From Micromonospora wenchangensis (GTDB lineage Bacteria; Actinomycetota; Actinomycetes; Mycobacteriales; Micromonosporaceae), in contig NZ_MZMV01000045.1 in NCBI RefSeq assembly GCF_002210435.1, positions 1 through 58,909 on the forward strand: a DNA stretch of 58,909 nucleotides. Direction: 5' to 3'. Below are positions 49,577 to 57,672 of the stretch, piece by piece. The translations under genes were made by a program, and so were the position numbers. Position 1 is the first letter of the stretch. Each line of letters opens with the position of its first letter. The notes beneath the pieces were generated by a model. That model worked only from the letters and a program-made list of their open reading frames with translations, was not told the origin of the DNA and did no database searches.

Positions 49577-49610
49577 GTTCATTTTGCGTTAACCGTAATC
49601 GGGTGATTAT
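49577..49610 (+). promoter_or_regulatory. PHO-box-like direct repeats and promoter of ppk
   Basis: GTTCATT (49577-49583) and GTTAACC (49588-49594) are 7-bp units 11 bp apart, matching the layout of Streptomyces PhoP boxes (GTTCACC repeats). GATTAT (49605-49610), a possible -10, is six bases before the GTG start. PhoP control of ppk is known in Streptomyces; here it is inferred from sequence. Confidence 0.55.
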
Positions 49611-49616
49611 GAGCGG

Positions 49617-51935
49617 GTGAGCACCCCTCGCGAGCACCCCACCAGCCCGTCCGCCGCCGCCGACCCGACCCGCAACGGCACCCGCCGTCGCAGCGGTTCC
49701 CGCACCCGCCGCGCCCCGGAGGAGGTCTCCGCCACGGCCCCCGACTCCCCCGGCGCCAGCGCCGCCGGGGCCTCCGCCGGCCTGGACGAGGTGCTCGACG
49801 CCGACGACCGCCCCGCCGACGGCCCGGCCACCGGTGGCGGGTCGACGGGCGACGGGCCGCCCGCCGTCGCGCCGCTGCCGGCCGACCGGTTCCTCAACCG
49901 GGAGTTGTCCTGGCTCGACTTCAACGGCCGGGTGCTGGCCCTGGCCGAGGACCCGCGCACGCCGCTGCTGGAACGGGCCAAGTTCCTGGCCATCTTCGCC
50001 AGCAACCTCGACGAGTTCTACATGGTGCGGGTGGCCGGGCTCAAGCGCCGGCTCTCCGCCGGCCTGCCGGTACGCGGCGGGGACCGGCTGCCGCTGCGCA
50101 CCCAGCTGGAGCGGATCACCGAGTGCGCCGCCGGGCTGGTCGCCCGGCAGGCCGCCTGCTTCGTCGACGACCTGCTGCCGCAGCTCGCCCGGGAGGACAT
50201 CCGGATCACCCGCTGGGCGGAGCTGGACGACCCGGAGCGGGAGCGGCTGCGCACCTACTTCCGGGAACACATCTTCCCGGTGCTCACCCCGCTCGCCGTG
50301 GACCCGGCGCACCCGTTCCCGTACATCTCCGGGCGGTCGCTGAACCTGGCGGTGGCGGTCCGAGACCCCGACGGCGGGTCGGAGCTGTTCGCCCGGGTGA
50401 AGGTGCCCAACAACGTGCCCCGCTTCGTCCGGGTCGGCCGGGACCAGCCGGGGCTGCGGATGCTGCCCGTGGAGGACCTCATCTCGGTGCACCTGGGGCA
50501 GCTCTTCTCCGGTATGCAGGTGGTCGAGTGCCACCTGTTCCGGGTCACCCGCAACGCCGAGGTGGAGGTCGACGAGGACCGCGACGAGGACCTGCTCCAG
50601 GCCCTCGAACGGGAGCTGGCCCGGCGGCGGTTCGGCCCGCCGGTCCGGCTGGAGGTCGCCGCCTCCATCTCCGACCACATGCTGGAGCTGCTCGTCCGCG
50701 AGCTGGACATGGACGACCACGACGTGCTGCGGGTGCCGGGCCTGCTGGACCTGTCGGCGCTGTGGCAGCTCTACGGCGAGGCGGACCGCCCCGACCTGAA
50801 GGACAAGCCGTTCGTGCCGGCCACCCACCCCCGGCTGGCCGAGGGCGAGGTGCCGCGCAGCGTCTTCGCCACCCTGCGCGACGGCGACGTGCTGGTGCAC
50901 CACCCGTACCACTCGTTCGCCACCAGCGTGCAGCGGTTCGTCGAGCAGGCCGCCGCCGACCCGAACGTGCTGGCCATCAAGCAGACCCTCTACCGCACCA
51001 GCGGGGACTCCCCGATCGTCGACGCGCTGGTCGACGCCGCCGCCGCCGGCAAGCAGGTGGTGGTGCTGGTGGAGCTGAAGGCCCGCTTCGACGAGGTGGC
51101 GAACATCGGCTGGGCGCGCACCCTGGAACGGGCCGGCTGCCACGTCGTGTACGGCCTGGTCGGGCTCAAGACGCACTGCAAGACCGCCCTGGTGGTACGC
51201 CAGGAGGGCAACCAGATCCGCCGGTACTGCCACATCGGCACCGGCAACTACCACCCCAAGACCGCCCGGCTGTACGAGGACTTCGGCGTGCTCACCGCCG
51301 ACCCGGAGATCGGCGCGGACCTGACCGACCTGTTCAACGTGCTCACCGGCTACAGCCGGCAGACCGCGTACCGGCGGCTGCTGGTGGCCCCGCAGGGCAT
51401 CCGCAGCGGGCTGGTGGAGCGGATCGAGCGGGAGATCGCGCACGTCCGGCTGGGCATGCCGGGGCTGGTGCAGTTCAAGGTGAACTCGCTGGTCGACGAG
51501 GAGATCACCGACGCGCTCTACCGGGCGTCGCAGGCCGGGGTGCACGTGGACCTGCTGATCCGGGGGATGTGCACGCTGCGGCCGGGGGTGCCGGGGCTGT
51601 CGGAGAACATCCGGGTCCGCTCGATCCTCGGCCGGTTCCTGGAACACTCGCGGATCTTCCGGTTCGGCAACAACGGCGACGCCGAGTTCTGGATGGGGTC
51701 GGCCGACCTGATGCACCGCAACCTCGACCGCCGGGTGGAGGCGCTGGTGCAGGTCAGCGACCCGGTCGCCCGCGCCGAGCTGGACCAGGTGATGACCACG
51801 GCGATGAGCCCGGACGTGGACGCGTTCGAGCTGGCCGCCGACGGTAGCTGGAGCCGGCGGACCGGCACCCCGGAAGAGCCGCTGCACGACCTGCAGGAAC
51901 TGCTGCTGCGCCGGGTGGGCAGTTCCGCCGGCTGA
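49617..51935 (+). CDS. ppk1: Polyphosphate kinase 1
   Basis: Makes and uses inorganic polyphosphate. The 772-residue protein has a low-complexity N-terminus of about 90 residues, longer than usual. Then come the PPK N-domain (RFLNRELSWLDFNGRVL, FLAIFASNLDEFYMVRVAGLK), the PHP middle domain, and two phospholipase-D-like C-domains with the phosphohistidine in RYCHIGTGNYHPKTARLYEDFG and later RFGNNGDAEFWMGSADLMHRNLDRRVE. GTG 49617 has no ribosome-binding site. Neighbours fbiD-ppk-mutT1 are as in mycobacteria. Confidence 0.96.
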   Translation: MSTPREHPTSPSAAADPTRNGTRRRSGSRTRRAPEEVSATAPDSPGASAAGASAGLDEVLDADDRPADGPATGGGSTGDGPPAVAPLPADRFLNRELSWLDFNGRVLALAEDPRTPLLERAKFLAIFASNLDEFYMVRVAGLKRRLSAGLPVRGGDRLPLRTQLERITECAAGLVARQAACFVDDLLPQLAREDIRITRWAELDDPERERLRTYFREHIFPVLTPLAVDPAHPFPYISGRSLNLAVAVRDPDGGSELFARVKVPNNVPRFVRVGRDQPGLRMLPVEDLISVHLGQLFSGMQVVECHLFRVTRNAEVEVDEDRDEDLLQALERELARRRFGPPVRLEVAASISDHMLELLVRELDMDDHDVLRVPGLLDLSALWQLYGEADRPDLKDKPFVPATHPRLAEGEVPRSVFATLRDGDVLVHHPYHSFATSVQRFVEQAAADPNVLAIKQTLYRTSGDSPIVDALVDAAAAGKQVVVLVELKARFDEVANIGWARTLERAGCHVVYGLVGLKTHCKTALVVRQEGNQIRRYCHIGTGNYHPKTARLYEDFGVLTADPEIGADLTDLFNVLTGYSRQTAYRRLLVAPQGIRSGLVERIEREIAHVRLGMPGLVQFKVNSLVDEEITDALYRASQAGVHVDLLIRGMCTLRPGVPGLSENIRVRSILGRFLEHSRIFRFGNNGDAEFWMGSADLMHRNLDRRVEALVQVSDPVARAELDQVMTTAMSPDVDAFELAADGSWSRRTGTPEEPLHDLQELLLRRVGSSAG

Positions 51936-51995
51936 GCGCGGGCCGGCCGGGTGAGCGCCCGGTACGGAGGCTTCCACGGACGTAGGGTGACCAGA

Positions 51996-52880
51996 ATGGT
52001 GGACGAGGAGCCGGTCGGCATCCGGGCGGCCGGTGGGGTGGCGTGGCGGTCGACCGACGACGGCGGGGTCGAGGTCTGTCTCGTGCACCGGCCCCGCTAC
52101 GGCGACTGGTCGCTGCCCAAGGGCAAGCTGGAACGGGGCGAGCATCCGCTGCTGGCCGCCGTCCGGGAGGTGGCCGAGGAGTCCGACGTGCGGGCGGTGC
52201 CGCAGGTCCGGCTGCCCAGCGTGCGGTACCGCAGCGAGGGCCGGCCGAAGCTGGTCGACTACTGGTCGATGCGGGCCGTGGGCACCGGCGGGTTCCAGCC
52301 GGGCACCGAGGTCGACGACGTGTGCTGGCTCGACGTCGACGCGGCGGTCGAACGGGTGAGCTACCCGCACGACGCACAGGTGCTGGCCGCGTTCGCCGCC
52401 CTGCCCCGGGTCACCGGCACCGTGGCGCTGGTGCGGCACGCGCACGCCGGCAGGCGGGCCACCTGGTCGGGGCCGGACACCGGCCGCCCGTTGGACGCCG
52501 AGGGGGTCGCCCAGGCGCGCGCGTTGGCCCCGCTGGTCGCCCTGGTCCGGCCGGTACGGCTGCTGTCGGCCTCGCCCCGTCGGTGCGTACAGACCCTGGG
52601 GCCGGCGGCCGCCGCGCTGGACCTGCCGATCGAGGTGTGCGGTGACTTCGACGAGCCGCAGCCGGGCCAGCAGGTCGACGAGTGCGCGCTGGCCGCCGCC
52701 GGCCGGCTGGTCGAGCTGGCCGCCGCCGGGCAGCCGGTCGGGGTGTGCAGCCAGGGCAAGGTGATCCCGGGCGCGTTGGCCCGGCTGGCGGGGCGTGACG
52801 ACGACTTCGGCACCGCCAAGGGCGGCGGCTGGCTGCTCGCGTTCACCGCCGACGGGCTGCTGGCCGCCGACCGGTTCTGA
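51996..52880 (+). CDS. MutT1-type Nudix hydrolase with histidine-phosphatase domain
   Basis: A 295-residue two-domain enzyme. The N-terminal Nudix domain (GIRAAGGVAWRS, Nudix box KGKLERGEHPLLAAVREVAEES) is followed by a C-terminal histidine-phosphatase domain with the RHG-type LVRHAHAGRRATW and the SASPRRCVQT motif. The same fusion is found in mycobacterial MutT1 (Rv2985), which sanitises 8-oxo-dGTP and diadenosine polyphosphates. ATG 51996 follows TAGGGT by 7 nt (leaderless candidate); a GTG at 51987 and the frame from 51951 are alternatives. Confidence 0.92.
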   Translation: MVDEEPVGIRAAGGVAWRSTDDGGVEVCLVHRPRYGDWSLPKGKLERGEHPLLAAVREVAEESDVRAVPQVRLPSVRYRSEGRPKLVDYWSMRAVGTGGFQPGTEVDDVCWLDVDAAVERVSYPHDAQVLAAFAALPRVTGTVALVRHAHAGRRATWSGPDTGRPLDAEGVAQARALAPLVALVRPVRLLSASPRRCVQTLGPAAAALDLPIEVCGDFDEPQPGQQVDECALAAAGRLVELAAAGQPVGVCSQGKVIPGALARLAGRDDDFGTAKGGGWLLAFTADGLLAADRF

Positions 52881-52887
52881 ACACGCG

Positions 52888-52920
52888 GACGGGCGTCCAC
52901 CGTGCCGGTGGACGCCCGTC
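52888..52920. terminator. Bidirectional terminator between mutT1-like gene and hupB
   Basis: Perfect 14-bp stem (52888-52901 with 52907-52920) and a GTGCC loop between converging genes, 8 bp after one stop and 16 bp from the other. Confidence 0.85.
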
Positions 52921-52935
52921 GGGTCGTACCCGCTG

Positions 52936-53664
52936 TCAGCGCTTGGCTGCGGCCTTGCGGGCCGGCGCCTTCTTGGCCGGCGCCTTCTTCGCGGCGGTCG
53001 CCTTGGCGGCCGTGCTCTTGGCCGCGGTGGCCTTCTTGGCCGCCGGGGTGCGGGCGGTGGTCGACTTGGTCGCCGTGGCGGTCTTCTTGGCCGGTGTGGC
53101 CTTCTTGGTGGCCGCCTTGGTCGCGGCGGTGGCCTTGGTGGCGCTCGCCGTGGTGGTCTTGCGGGCTGCGGTCGCCGTCGTCTTCTTGGCGGCGGTCGCC
53201 TTCGCCCCGGTGGCCTTCGTGCCCGTCGCCTTGGCGGCGGTCGCCTTGGTGCCGGTGGCCTTGGTGCCGGTCGCCTTCGCGCCCGTGGCCTTGGTGCCGG
53301 TCGCCTTGGCGGCGGTGGCCTTCGTGCCGGTGGCCTTGGCGGCCGCCGTGCTGGTGGTCTTCTTCGCCGGAGCGGCGGTCTTCGGCACCTTGCCGGTGGC
53401 CACCATCTCCTTGAAACCGGCGCCCGGCTTGAAGGCCGGAACGGATGTCTTCTTGACCTTCACCGCCTCACCGGTACGCGGGTTGCGCGCTGTTCGCGCC
53501 GCCCGGACACGCTTTTCGAACGATCCGAATCCGGTGATCGCCACTTTGTCGCCCTTGGTGACCGCCGCCTGGACCTCGGCGAGGACCGCGTCGAGCGCCG
53601 CCGTCGCCGACTTCCGGTCCCCCAGGCGAGCGGCGAGCGCCTCGATGAGCTCGGCCTTGTTCAC
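52936..53664 (-). CDS. hupB: HU-type nucleoid protein with histone-like C-terminal tail
   Basis: A 242-residue DNA-binding protein. Residues 1-90 are a bacterial HU domain (NKAELIEALAARLGDRKSATAALDAVL; ITGFGSFEKRVRAARTARNPRTGE with the DNA-binding arm). From about residue 95 it is a Lys/Ala/Thr-rich tail made of degenerate KATGTKATAAKATG-type repeats and PAKK motifs, like mycobacterial HupB/Lsr2-era histone-like tails. The GTG at 53664 has GGGAGG upstream. It compacts DNA; the tail is often acetylated in relatives. Confidence 0.95.
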   Translation of the reverse strand: MNKAELIEALAARLGDRKSATAALDAVLAEVQAAVTKGDKVAITGFGSFEKRVRAARTARNPRTGEAVKVKKTSVPAFKPGAGFKEMVATGKVPKTAAPAKKTTSTAAAKATGTKATAAKATGTKATGAKATGTKATGTKATAAKATGTKATGAKATAAKKTTATAARKTTTASATKATAATKAATKKATPAKKTATATKSTTARTPAAKKATAAKSTAAKATAAKKAPAKKAPARKAAAKR

Positions 53665-53780
53665 GACTTCCTCCCGATTGTGCAACTGACTCGACGCGAG
53701 CCATTCTGCGCGCACCGTATGCCCTGTGCTGCCTGGACACAAACATTCGGTGGAAAAAAGCCCTTGTGTCGTAACGGATT

Positions 53781-53809
53781 CGCCCCCACCGGATGAACCG
53801 GTGGGGGCG
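53781..53809 (-). terminator. leuCD terminator hairpin
   Basis: Perfect 12-bp stem (53781-53792 with 53798-53809), loop ATGAA, 50 bp after the leuD stop on the minus strand. Confidence 0.75.
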
Positions 53810-53858
53810 AAAACCGCGCGCTGGTCGGATGAAATGCGTGCCGTGATCGGACGTACGG

Positions 53859-54446
53859 CTAGCGCACGGCGGGCGCGAACGAGGGCCTACCCGCCTCGTA
53901 CGCCTCGATGTCGGCGAGGTGCCGCAGGGTGAGTCCAATGTCGTCCAGGCCCTCCATCAGCCGCCAGCGGCTGTGGTCGTCGAGCGGGAACGGCCAGGTG
54001 GACTCCCCGAGGCGGACCTCACGGGTGGTCAGGTCGACGGTGACCGGGGTGGTCGGGTCGGCCTCCACCCGGTCCCAGATCTGCTCGACCACGGCCAGTT
54101 CCAGCTCGACCGGAAGCAGGCCCTCCTTGAGCGCGTTGCCCCGGAAGATGTCCCCGAACCGGGGCGAGATGACCGCCTGGAAACCCCAGTCGCGCAGCGC
54201 CCAGACGGCGTGCTCCCGGGACGACCCGGTGCCGAACTCCGGCCCGGCCACCAGGATCGACGCCCCGGCCCGGACGGGGTCGTTGAGCACGAACCCCGGG
54301 TCCTCCCGCCAGGCGTTGAACAGCCCGTCGGCGAAGCCGGTACGGGTCACCCGCTTGAGGTACACGGCCGGGATGATCTGATCCGTGTCCACATTGGAAC
54401 GGCGCAGCGGCACGGCGGTGCCGGTGTGGGTGGTGAACTTGTCCAT
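53859..54446 (-). CDS. leuD: 3-isopropylmalate dehydratase small subunit
   Basis: Leucine biosynthesis; the small (swivel) subunit of isopropylmalate isomerase. The 195-residue protein has MDKFTTHTGTAVPLRRSNVDTDQIIPAVYLK, FGTGSSREHAVWALRDWGFQAVISPRFGDIFRGNALKEGLLP (long motif, roughly residues 71-112) and a variable C-terminus. Lies 15 bp downstream of leuC. Confidence 0.96.
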   Translation of the reverse strand: MDKFTTHTGTAVPLRRSNVDTDQIIPAVYLKRVTRTGFADGLFNAWREDPGFVLNDPVRAGASILVAGPEFGTGSSREHAVWALRDWGFQAVISPRFGDIFRGNALKEGLLPVELELAVVEQIWDRVEADPTTPVTVDLTTREVRLGESTWPFPLDDHSRWRLMEGLDDIGLTLRHLADIEAYEAGRPSFAPAVR

Positions 54447-54461
54447 CTCTCGGCTGCCCTT

Positions 54462-55904
54462 CTACAGATCGGCCGGGGCGGCGAGCCGGCCGGTCACGGC
54501 GGTGGCGGCGGCGACCGGCGGGGACACCAGGTGGGTACGCCCGCCCCGGCCCTGCCGGCCCTCGAAGTTGCGGTTGGAGGTCGAGGCCGAACGCTCGCCC
54601 GGCTTGAGCGTGTCCGGGTTCATGCCCAGGCACATCGAGCAGCCGGCGAACCGCCACTCCGCTCCGGCGTCGGCGAAGACCTTGTCCAGGCCCTCCGCCT
54701 CGGCGGCCTCCCGCACGGCGGCGGAGCCGGGCACCACCAGCATCCGTACCCCGTCGGCGACCCGGTGGCCGCGCAGCACGTCGGCGGCGGCCCGCAGGTC
54801 CTCCAGCCGGCCGTTGGTGCAGGAACCGACGAACACCACGTCGACGGCGAGGTCGCGCAGCGGGGTGCCCGGGGTGAGGTCCATGTACTCCAGGGCCCGG
54901 CGCGCGGCGGTCCGCTCGGCGTCGGTGGTGAACTCCTCCGGGTCCGGCACGGCCGCGCCGAGCGGGGCGCCCTGGCCGGGGTTGGTGCCCCAGGTGACGA
55001 ACGGGGTGATCCGGGAGGCGTCCAGGGTCACCTCGGCGTCGAAGGTCGCGCCGTCGTCGGTGGGCAGCGTCCGCCAGTAGGCCAGCGCCGCGTCCCAGTC
55101 GGCCCCGGCCGGCGCGTGCGGCCGGCCCTTGAGGTACGCGAAGGTGGTCTCGTCCGGCGCGATCAGGCCCGCCTTGGCGCCCCACTCGATGGACATGTTC
55201 GCCACCGTCATCCGGCCCTCCATCGACAGCGCCCGGATGGCCTCGCCCCGGTACTCCACGATGTGGCCGCGTCCGCCGCCCGTGCCCACCTGGGCGATCA
55301 GCGCGAGGACCAGGTCCTTGGCGGTGACGCCGGGGCCGAGCTGGCCGGTGACGTTGACCGCCATGGTCTTCGGGCGGGCCTGCGGCAGGGTCTGGGTGGC
55401 CAGGACGTGTTCGACCTCACTGGTGCCGATGCCGAAGGCCAGCGCCCCGAACGCGCCGTGGGTGGCGGTGTGCGAATCGCCACAGACGATCGTCATGCCT
55501 GGCTGGGTGACGCCCAACTGGGGGCCGATCACGTGCACGATGCCCTGGTTCTCGTCGCCCAGGGGGTGCAGCCGCAGGCCGAACTCGGCACAGTTGCGGC
55601 GCAACGTCTCGATCTGGGTACGCGAGGTCGGGTCCGCGATCGTCAGCAGGTCGCCCCGGCGCAGCCGGAACGCGGGATCGTCGTACCCGGTCGGGGTGTT
55701 GTGGTCCTCGGTCGCGAGCGTGAGGTCGGGACGACGGACCCCTCGACCGGCCAGGCGCAGCCCGTCGAACGCCTGCGGGCTGGTCACCTCGTGCAGCAGG
55801 TGCAGGTCGATGTAGAGCAGGTCCGGCTCACCCTCGGCGGTCCGTACGACGTGCGCGTCCCAGACCTTCTCGGCCAGGGTCCTCGGTTGAGTGACTCCCA
55901 CCAT
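54462..55904 (-). CDS. leuC: 3-isopropylmalate dehydratase large subunit
   Basis: Aconitase-family 4Fe-4S subunit of isopropylmalate isomerase. The 480-residue protein has RTLAEKVWDAHVV, LLYIDLHLLHEVTSPQAF, TIVCGDSHTATHGAFGALAFGIGTSEVEHVLATQTL (long, near residue 138), and cluster cysteines in VGSCTNGRLEDL and AGCSMCLGMNPD. The ATG at 55904 is preceded by TAGGAT six bases upstream with no ribosome-binding site, a leaderless arrangement. Divergent from its probable regulator. Confidence 0.97.
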   Translation of the reverse strand: MVGVTQPRTLAEKVWDAHVVRTAEGEPDLLYIDLHLLHEVTSPQAFDGLRLAGRGVRRPDLTLATEDHNTPTGYDDPAFRLRRGDLLTIADPTSRTQIETLRRNCAEFGLRLHPLGDENQGIVHVIGPQLGVTQPGMTIVCGDSHTATHGAFGALAFGIGTSEVEHVLATQTLPQARPKTMAVNVTGQLGPGVTAKDLVLALIAQVGTGGGRGHIVEYRGEAIRALSMEGRMTVANMSIEWGAKAGLIAPDETTFAYLKGRPHAPAGADWDAALAYWRTLPTDDGATFDAEVTLDASRITPFVTWGTNPGQGAPLGAAVPDPEEFTTDAERTAARRALEYMDLTPGTPLRDLAVDVVFVGSCTNGRLEDLRAAADVLRGHRVADGVRMLVVPGSAAVREAAEAEGLDKVFADAGAEWRFAGCSMCLGMNPDTLKPGERSASTSNRNFEGRQGRGGRTHLVSPPVAAATAVTGRLAAPADL

Positions 55905-55905
55905 C

Positions 55906-55934
55906 TGGACATCCTAAATTCTGGGAGGTAAATT
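55906..55934. promoter_or_regulatory. Overlapping divergent promoters of leuC and the IclR gene
   Basis: Plus strand: TGGACA (55906-55911), 17 bp, TAAATT (55929-55934), then seven bases to the GTG at 55942. Minus strand: TAGGAT (complement of 55911-55916), six bases before the leuC ATG. The -10 of leuC lies within the spacer of the other promoter, so one bound regulator could block both. AAATT/AATTT arms (55917-55921, 55931-55935) may be part of its site. Confidence 0.6.
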
Positions 55935-55941
55935 TCGGCTT

Positions 55942-56640
55942 GTGGGACACAGTATGAGCGGTGTCGGCGTCCTCGACAAGGCGGTGGTCATCCTGGCCGC
56001 CTGTGTCGACGGCGCCAGCCTGGCCGAACTCGTTGAACGCACCAAGCTGCCCCGAGCCACCGCACACCGGCTGGCCCAGGCCCTGGAGATCCACCGGATG
56101 CTGGTCCGGGACACCCAGGGGCGATGGCGTCCCGGGCCCCGGCTCGGCGAGCTGGCCAACGCCGCCCCGGACGTCCTGCTGACCGCCGCCGAGCCGTTGC
56201 TCGCCGCGCTGCGCGACGCCACCGGGGAGAGCGCCCAGCTCTACCTGCGCCGGGCCGACGAACGGGTCTGCGTGGCCGCCGCCGAGCGGGCCAGCGGCCT
56301 GCGGGACACCGTGCCGGTCGGCTCGGTGCTACCCATGACGGCCGGCTCCGCGGCGCAGATCCTGCTCGCCTGGGAGCCGCCCGAGGCGGTCATGCCGCTG
56401 CTGCCCCGGTCCAAGTTCACCGGCCGCACCCTCGCCGAGGTACGCCGCCGGGGCTGGGCGCAGAGCGTCGCCGAACGGGAGGCCGGTGTGGCGAGCGTCT
56501 CCGCGCCGATCCGGGACCGCACCGGCCGGGTGATCGCCTCGATCAGCATCTCCGGCCCGATCGAACGCCTCGGCCGCCGCCCCGGCGAACGACACGCCAT
56601 GGCCGTCGTCCGCGCCGGCCAACGCCTCTCCGGCCTCTGA
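55942..56640 (+). CDS. IclR family regulator, NdgR/LtbR type
   Basis: A 232-residue regulator. The N-terminus MSGVGVLDKAVVILAACVDGASLAELVERTKLPRATAHRLAQALEIHRM (winged helix, from residue 5) is followed by the IclR effector domain (ESAQLYLRRADERVCVAAAE, LRDTVPVGSVLPMTAGSAAQILLAW, ASVSAPIRDRTGRVIASISISGP). Divergent IclR genes control leuCD in Streptomyces (NdgR) and Corynebacterium (LtbR); the same role is inferred. GTG 55942 fits a leaderless start; ATG 55954 is the alternative. Confidence 0.92.
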   Translation: MGHSMSGVGVLDKAVVILAACVDGASLAELVERTKLPRATAHRLAQALEIHRMLVRDTQGRWRPGPRLGELANAAPDVLLTAAEPLLAALRDATGESAQLYLRRADERVCVAAAERASGLRDTVPVGSVLPMTAGSAAQILLAWEPPEAVMPLLPRSKFTGRTLAEVRRRGWAQSVAEREAGVASVSAPIRDRTGRVIASISISGPIERLGRRPGERHAMAVVRAGQRLSGL

Positions 56641-56686
56641 CCCCCACCCCACCCTCATCGGATCCCGCCCCCCTCTCCACCCCACC

Positions 56687-56780
56687 CGCCCCGGTGATCA
56701 AGAAGTTTGCGTCATGTTCAGAGATCAAAGTGACGCGAACTTCTTGATCACGTGACGCAAACCTCTTGATCACCGGGGCG
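56687..56780. repeat. Three-copy inverted repeat element
   Basis: A 28-nt arm at 56687-56714 is matched by its reverse complement at 56753-56780 with one mismatch. A third, shorter copy (56731-56750, one mismatch) lies inside in the same orientation as the right arm. The core is GATCAAGAAGTTTGCGTCA. It looks like an interspersed REP-type element and may also fold as a hairpin after the IclR gene. Confidence 0.75.
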
Positions 56781-56819
56781 AGCGCGCGGGGCGGGAGGGA
56801 TGAGGGAAGGGGAAACGAT

Positions 56820-56854
56820 GATCGGCCCGCCTCGCGGGGCGAGACGGGCCGATC
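56820..56854 (-). terminator. Terminator of the downstream tRNA-Glu gene
   Basis: 10 bp plus 5 bp stem split by one C/A mismatch (56820-56835 with 56839-56854), GGG loop, just past the tRNA 3' end on the minus strand and followed there by GTTTCCCC. Confidence 0.65.
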
Positions 56855-56860
56855 GTGTGG

Positions 56861-56933
56861 TAGCCCCGACCGGATTCGAACCGGCGCTACCGCCTTGAGA
56901 GGGCGGCGTCCTGGGCCACTAGACGACGGGGCC
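56861..56933 (-). tRNA. tRNA-Glu(CTC)
   Basis: 73-nt cloverleaf: acceptor GGCCCCG pairs with CGGGGCT (one G-U), D-arm GTC/GAC, anticodon loop CCTCTCAAG-type with CTC, T-loop TTCGAAT. Here the next three bases happen to encode CCA (56858-56860). Identical to the copy at 57282-57354. Confidence 0.95.
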
Positions 56934-57089
56934 AGGCACTTTTTTCTGCTTCACCACCCCGTGGGGCGGTGCGGCGTTAGTCTAACGGCACCGGCACCCG
57001 GCCCCAAAGACGGGGGTCGGCACCCCGGCGCGAGCCGGTGCCCGGGTGGTGAAGTCGGGGTGTCCGGGCGGCCGGGACGGCGCATCATC

Positions 57090-57199
57090 GCCACCCGCAC
57101 CGGACCAGCCACGCTCACCGGACCAGGCCACCCGCACCGGACCCAGCCACCCGCAGTGGGCCAACCACCTACGCGGGGCCGGCCACCCGCACGGTGCCC
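57090..57199. repeat. Imperfect tandem repeat between the tRNA-Glu genes
   Basis: Six degenerate 18-19-nt units, consensus GCCACCCGCACCGGACCA, in the 348-bp gap 56934-57281. No gene is supported there. Confidence 0.55.
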
Positions 57200-57242
57200 G
57201 CCGGGCCCAGCCGCCGCACACGGAGGCACCGGGATGCGAAGA

Positions 57243-57271
57243 AGCCCGCCCCAACGAACGTGGGACGGGCT
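57243..57271 (-). terminator. Terminator of tRNA-Glu copy 2
   Basis: AGCCCG and CGGGCT plus CCCA/TGGG with one C/A mismatch and a 7-nt loop, just past the tRNA on the minus strand; same design as the hairpin after copy 1. Confidence 0.55.
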
Positions 57272-57281
57272 GTCAGCGTTG

Positions 57282-57354
57282 TAGCCCCGACCGGATTCGA
57301 ACCGGCGCTACCGCCTTGAGAGGGCGGCGTCCTGGGCCACTAGACGACGGGGCC
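57282..57354 (-). tRNA. tRNA-Glu(CTC), second copy
   Basis: Identical in all 73 bases to the gene at 56861-56933, but without an encoded CCA. Each copy has its own hairpin downstream, so they are separately terminated. Confidence 0.95.
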
Positions 57355-57493
57355 AGAACATAGCTCGTGCTTCCCTGCCCTGCCGGGCGGGGAAGCTGCA
57401 CTCTATCAGAGATCAACTTCGCCCCGGCGACGGGACGGAGCCGATCTCCGTCAGAATCCAGCGTCCACGGATTCGGGTGAACCCGCGGTTGCG

Positions 57494-57565
57494 CTGGGGT
57501 ACCAGGACTCGAACCTAGACTAACTGAACCAGAATCAGTTGGGCTGCCAATTACCCCATACCCCA
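57494..57565 (-). tRNA. tRNA-Gln(CTG)
   Basis: 72-nt cloverleaf: acceptor TGGGGTA with TACCCCA, anticodon stem ACTGA/TCAGT around TTCTGGT (anticodon CTG), T-loop TTCGAGT with stem CTAGG/CCTGG, discriminator G. Upstream of the two tRNA-Glu genes on the same strand. Confidence 0.93.
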
Positions 57566-57672
57566 TTGGCCCCTTGTGGCGCCGGGAAGGAACTTTACCC
57601 TCCCCGCGCCAACAGGCCAAATCCAATCCCCCAAACCGCCTGTGAGCTGCGGAAACAGGGGTGTCGTACGGC

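Noticed and set aside
48603..52445. 1280-codon minus-strand frame across cofC, ppk and mutT1
   Set aside because: Antisense shadow of three recognised genes.
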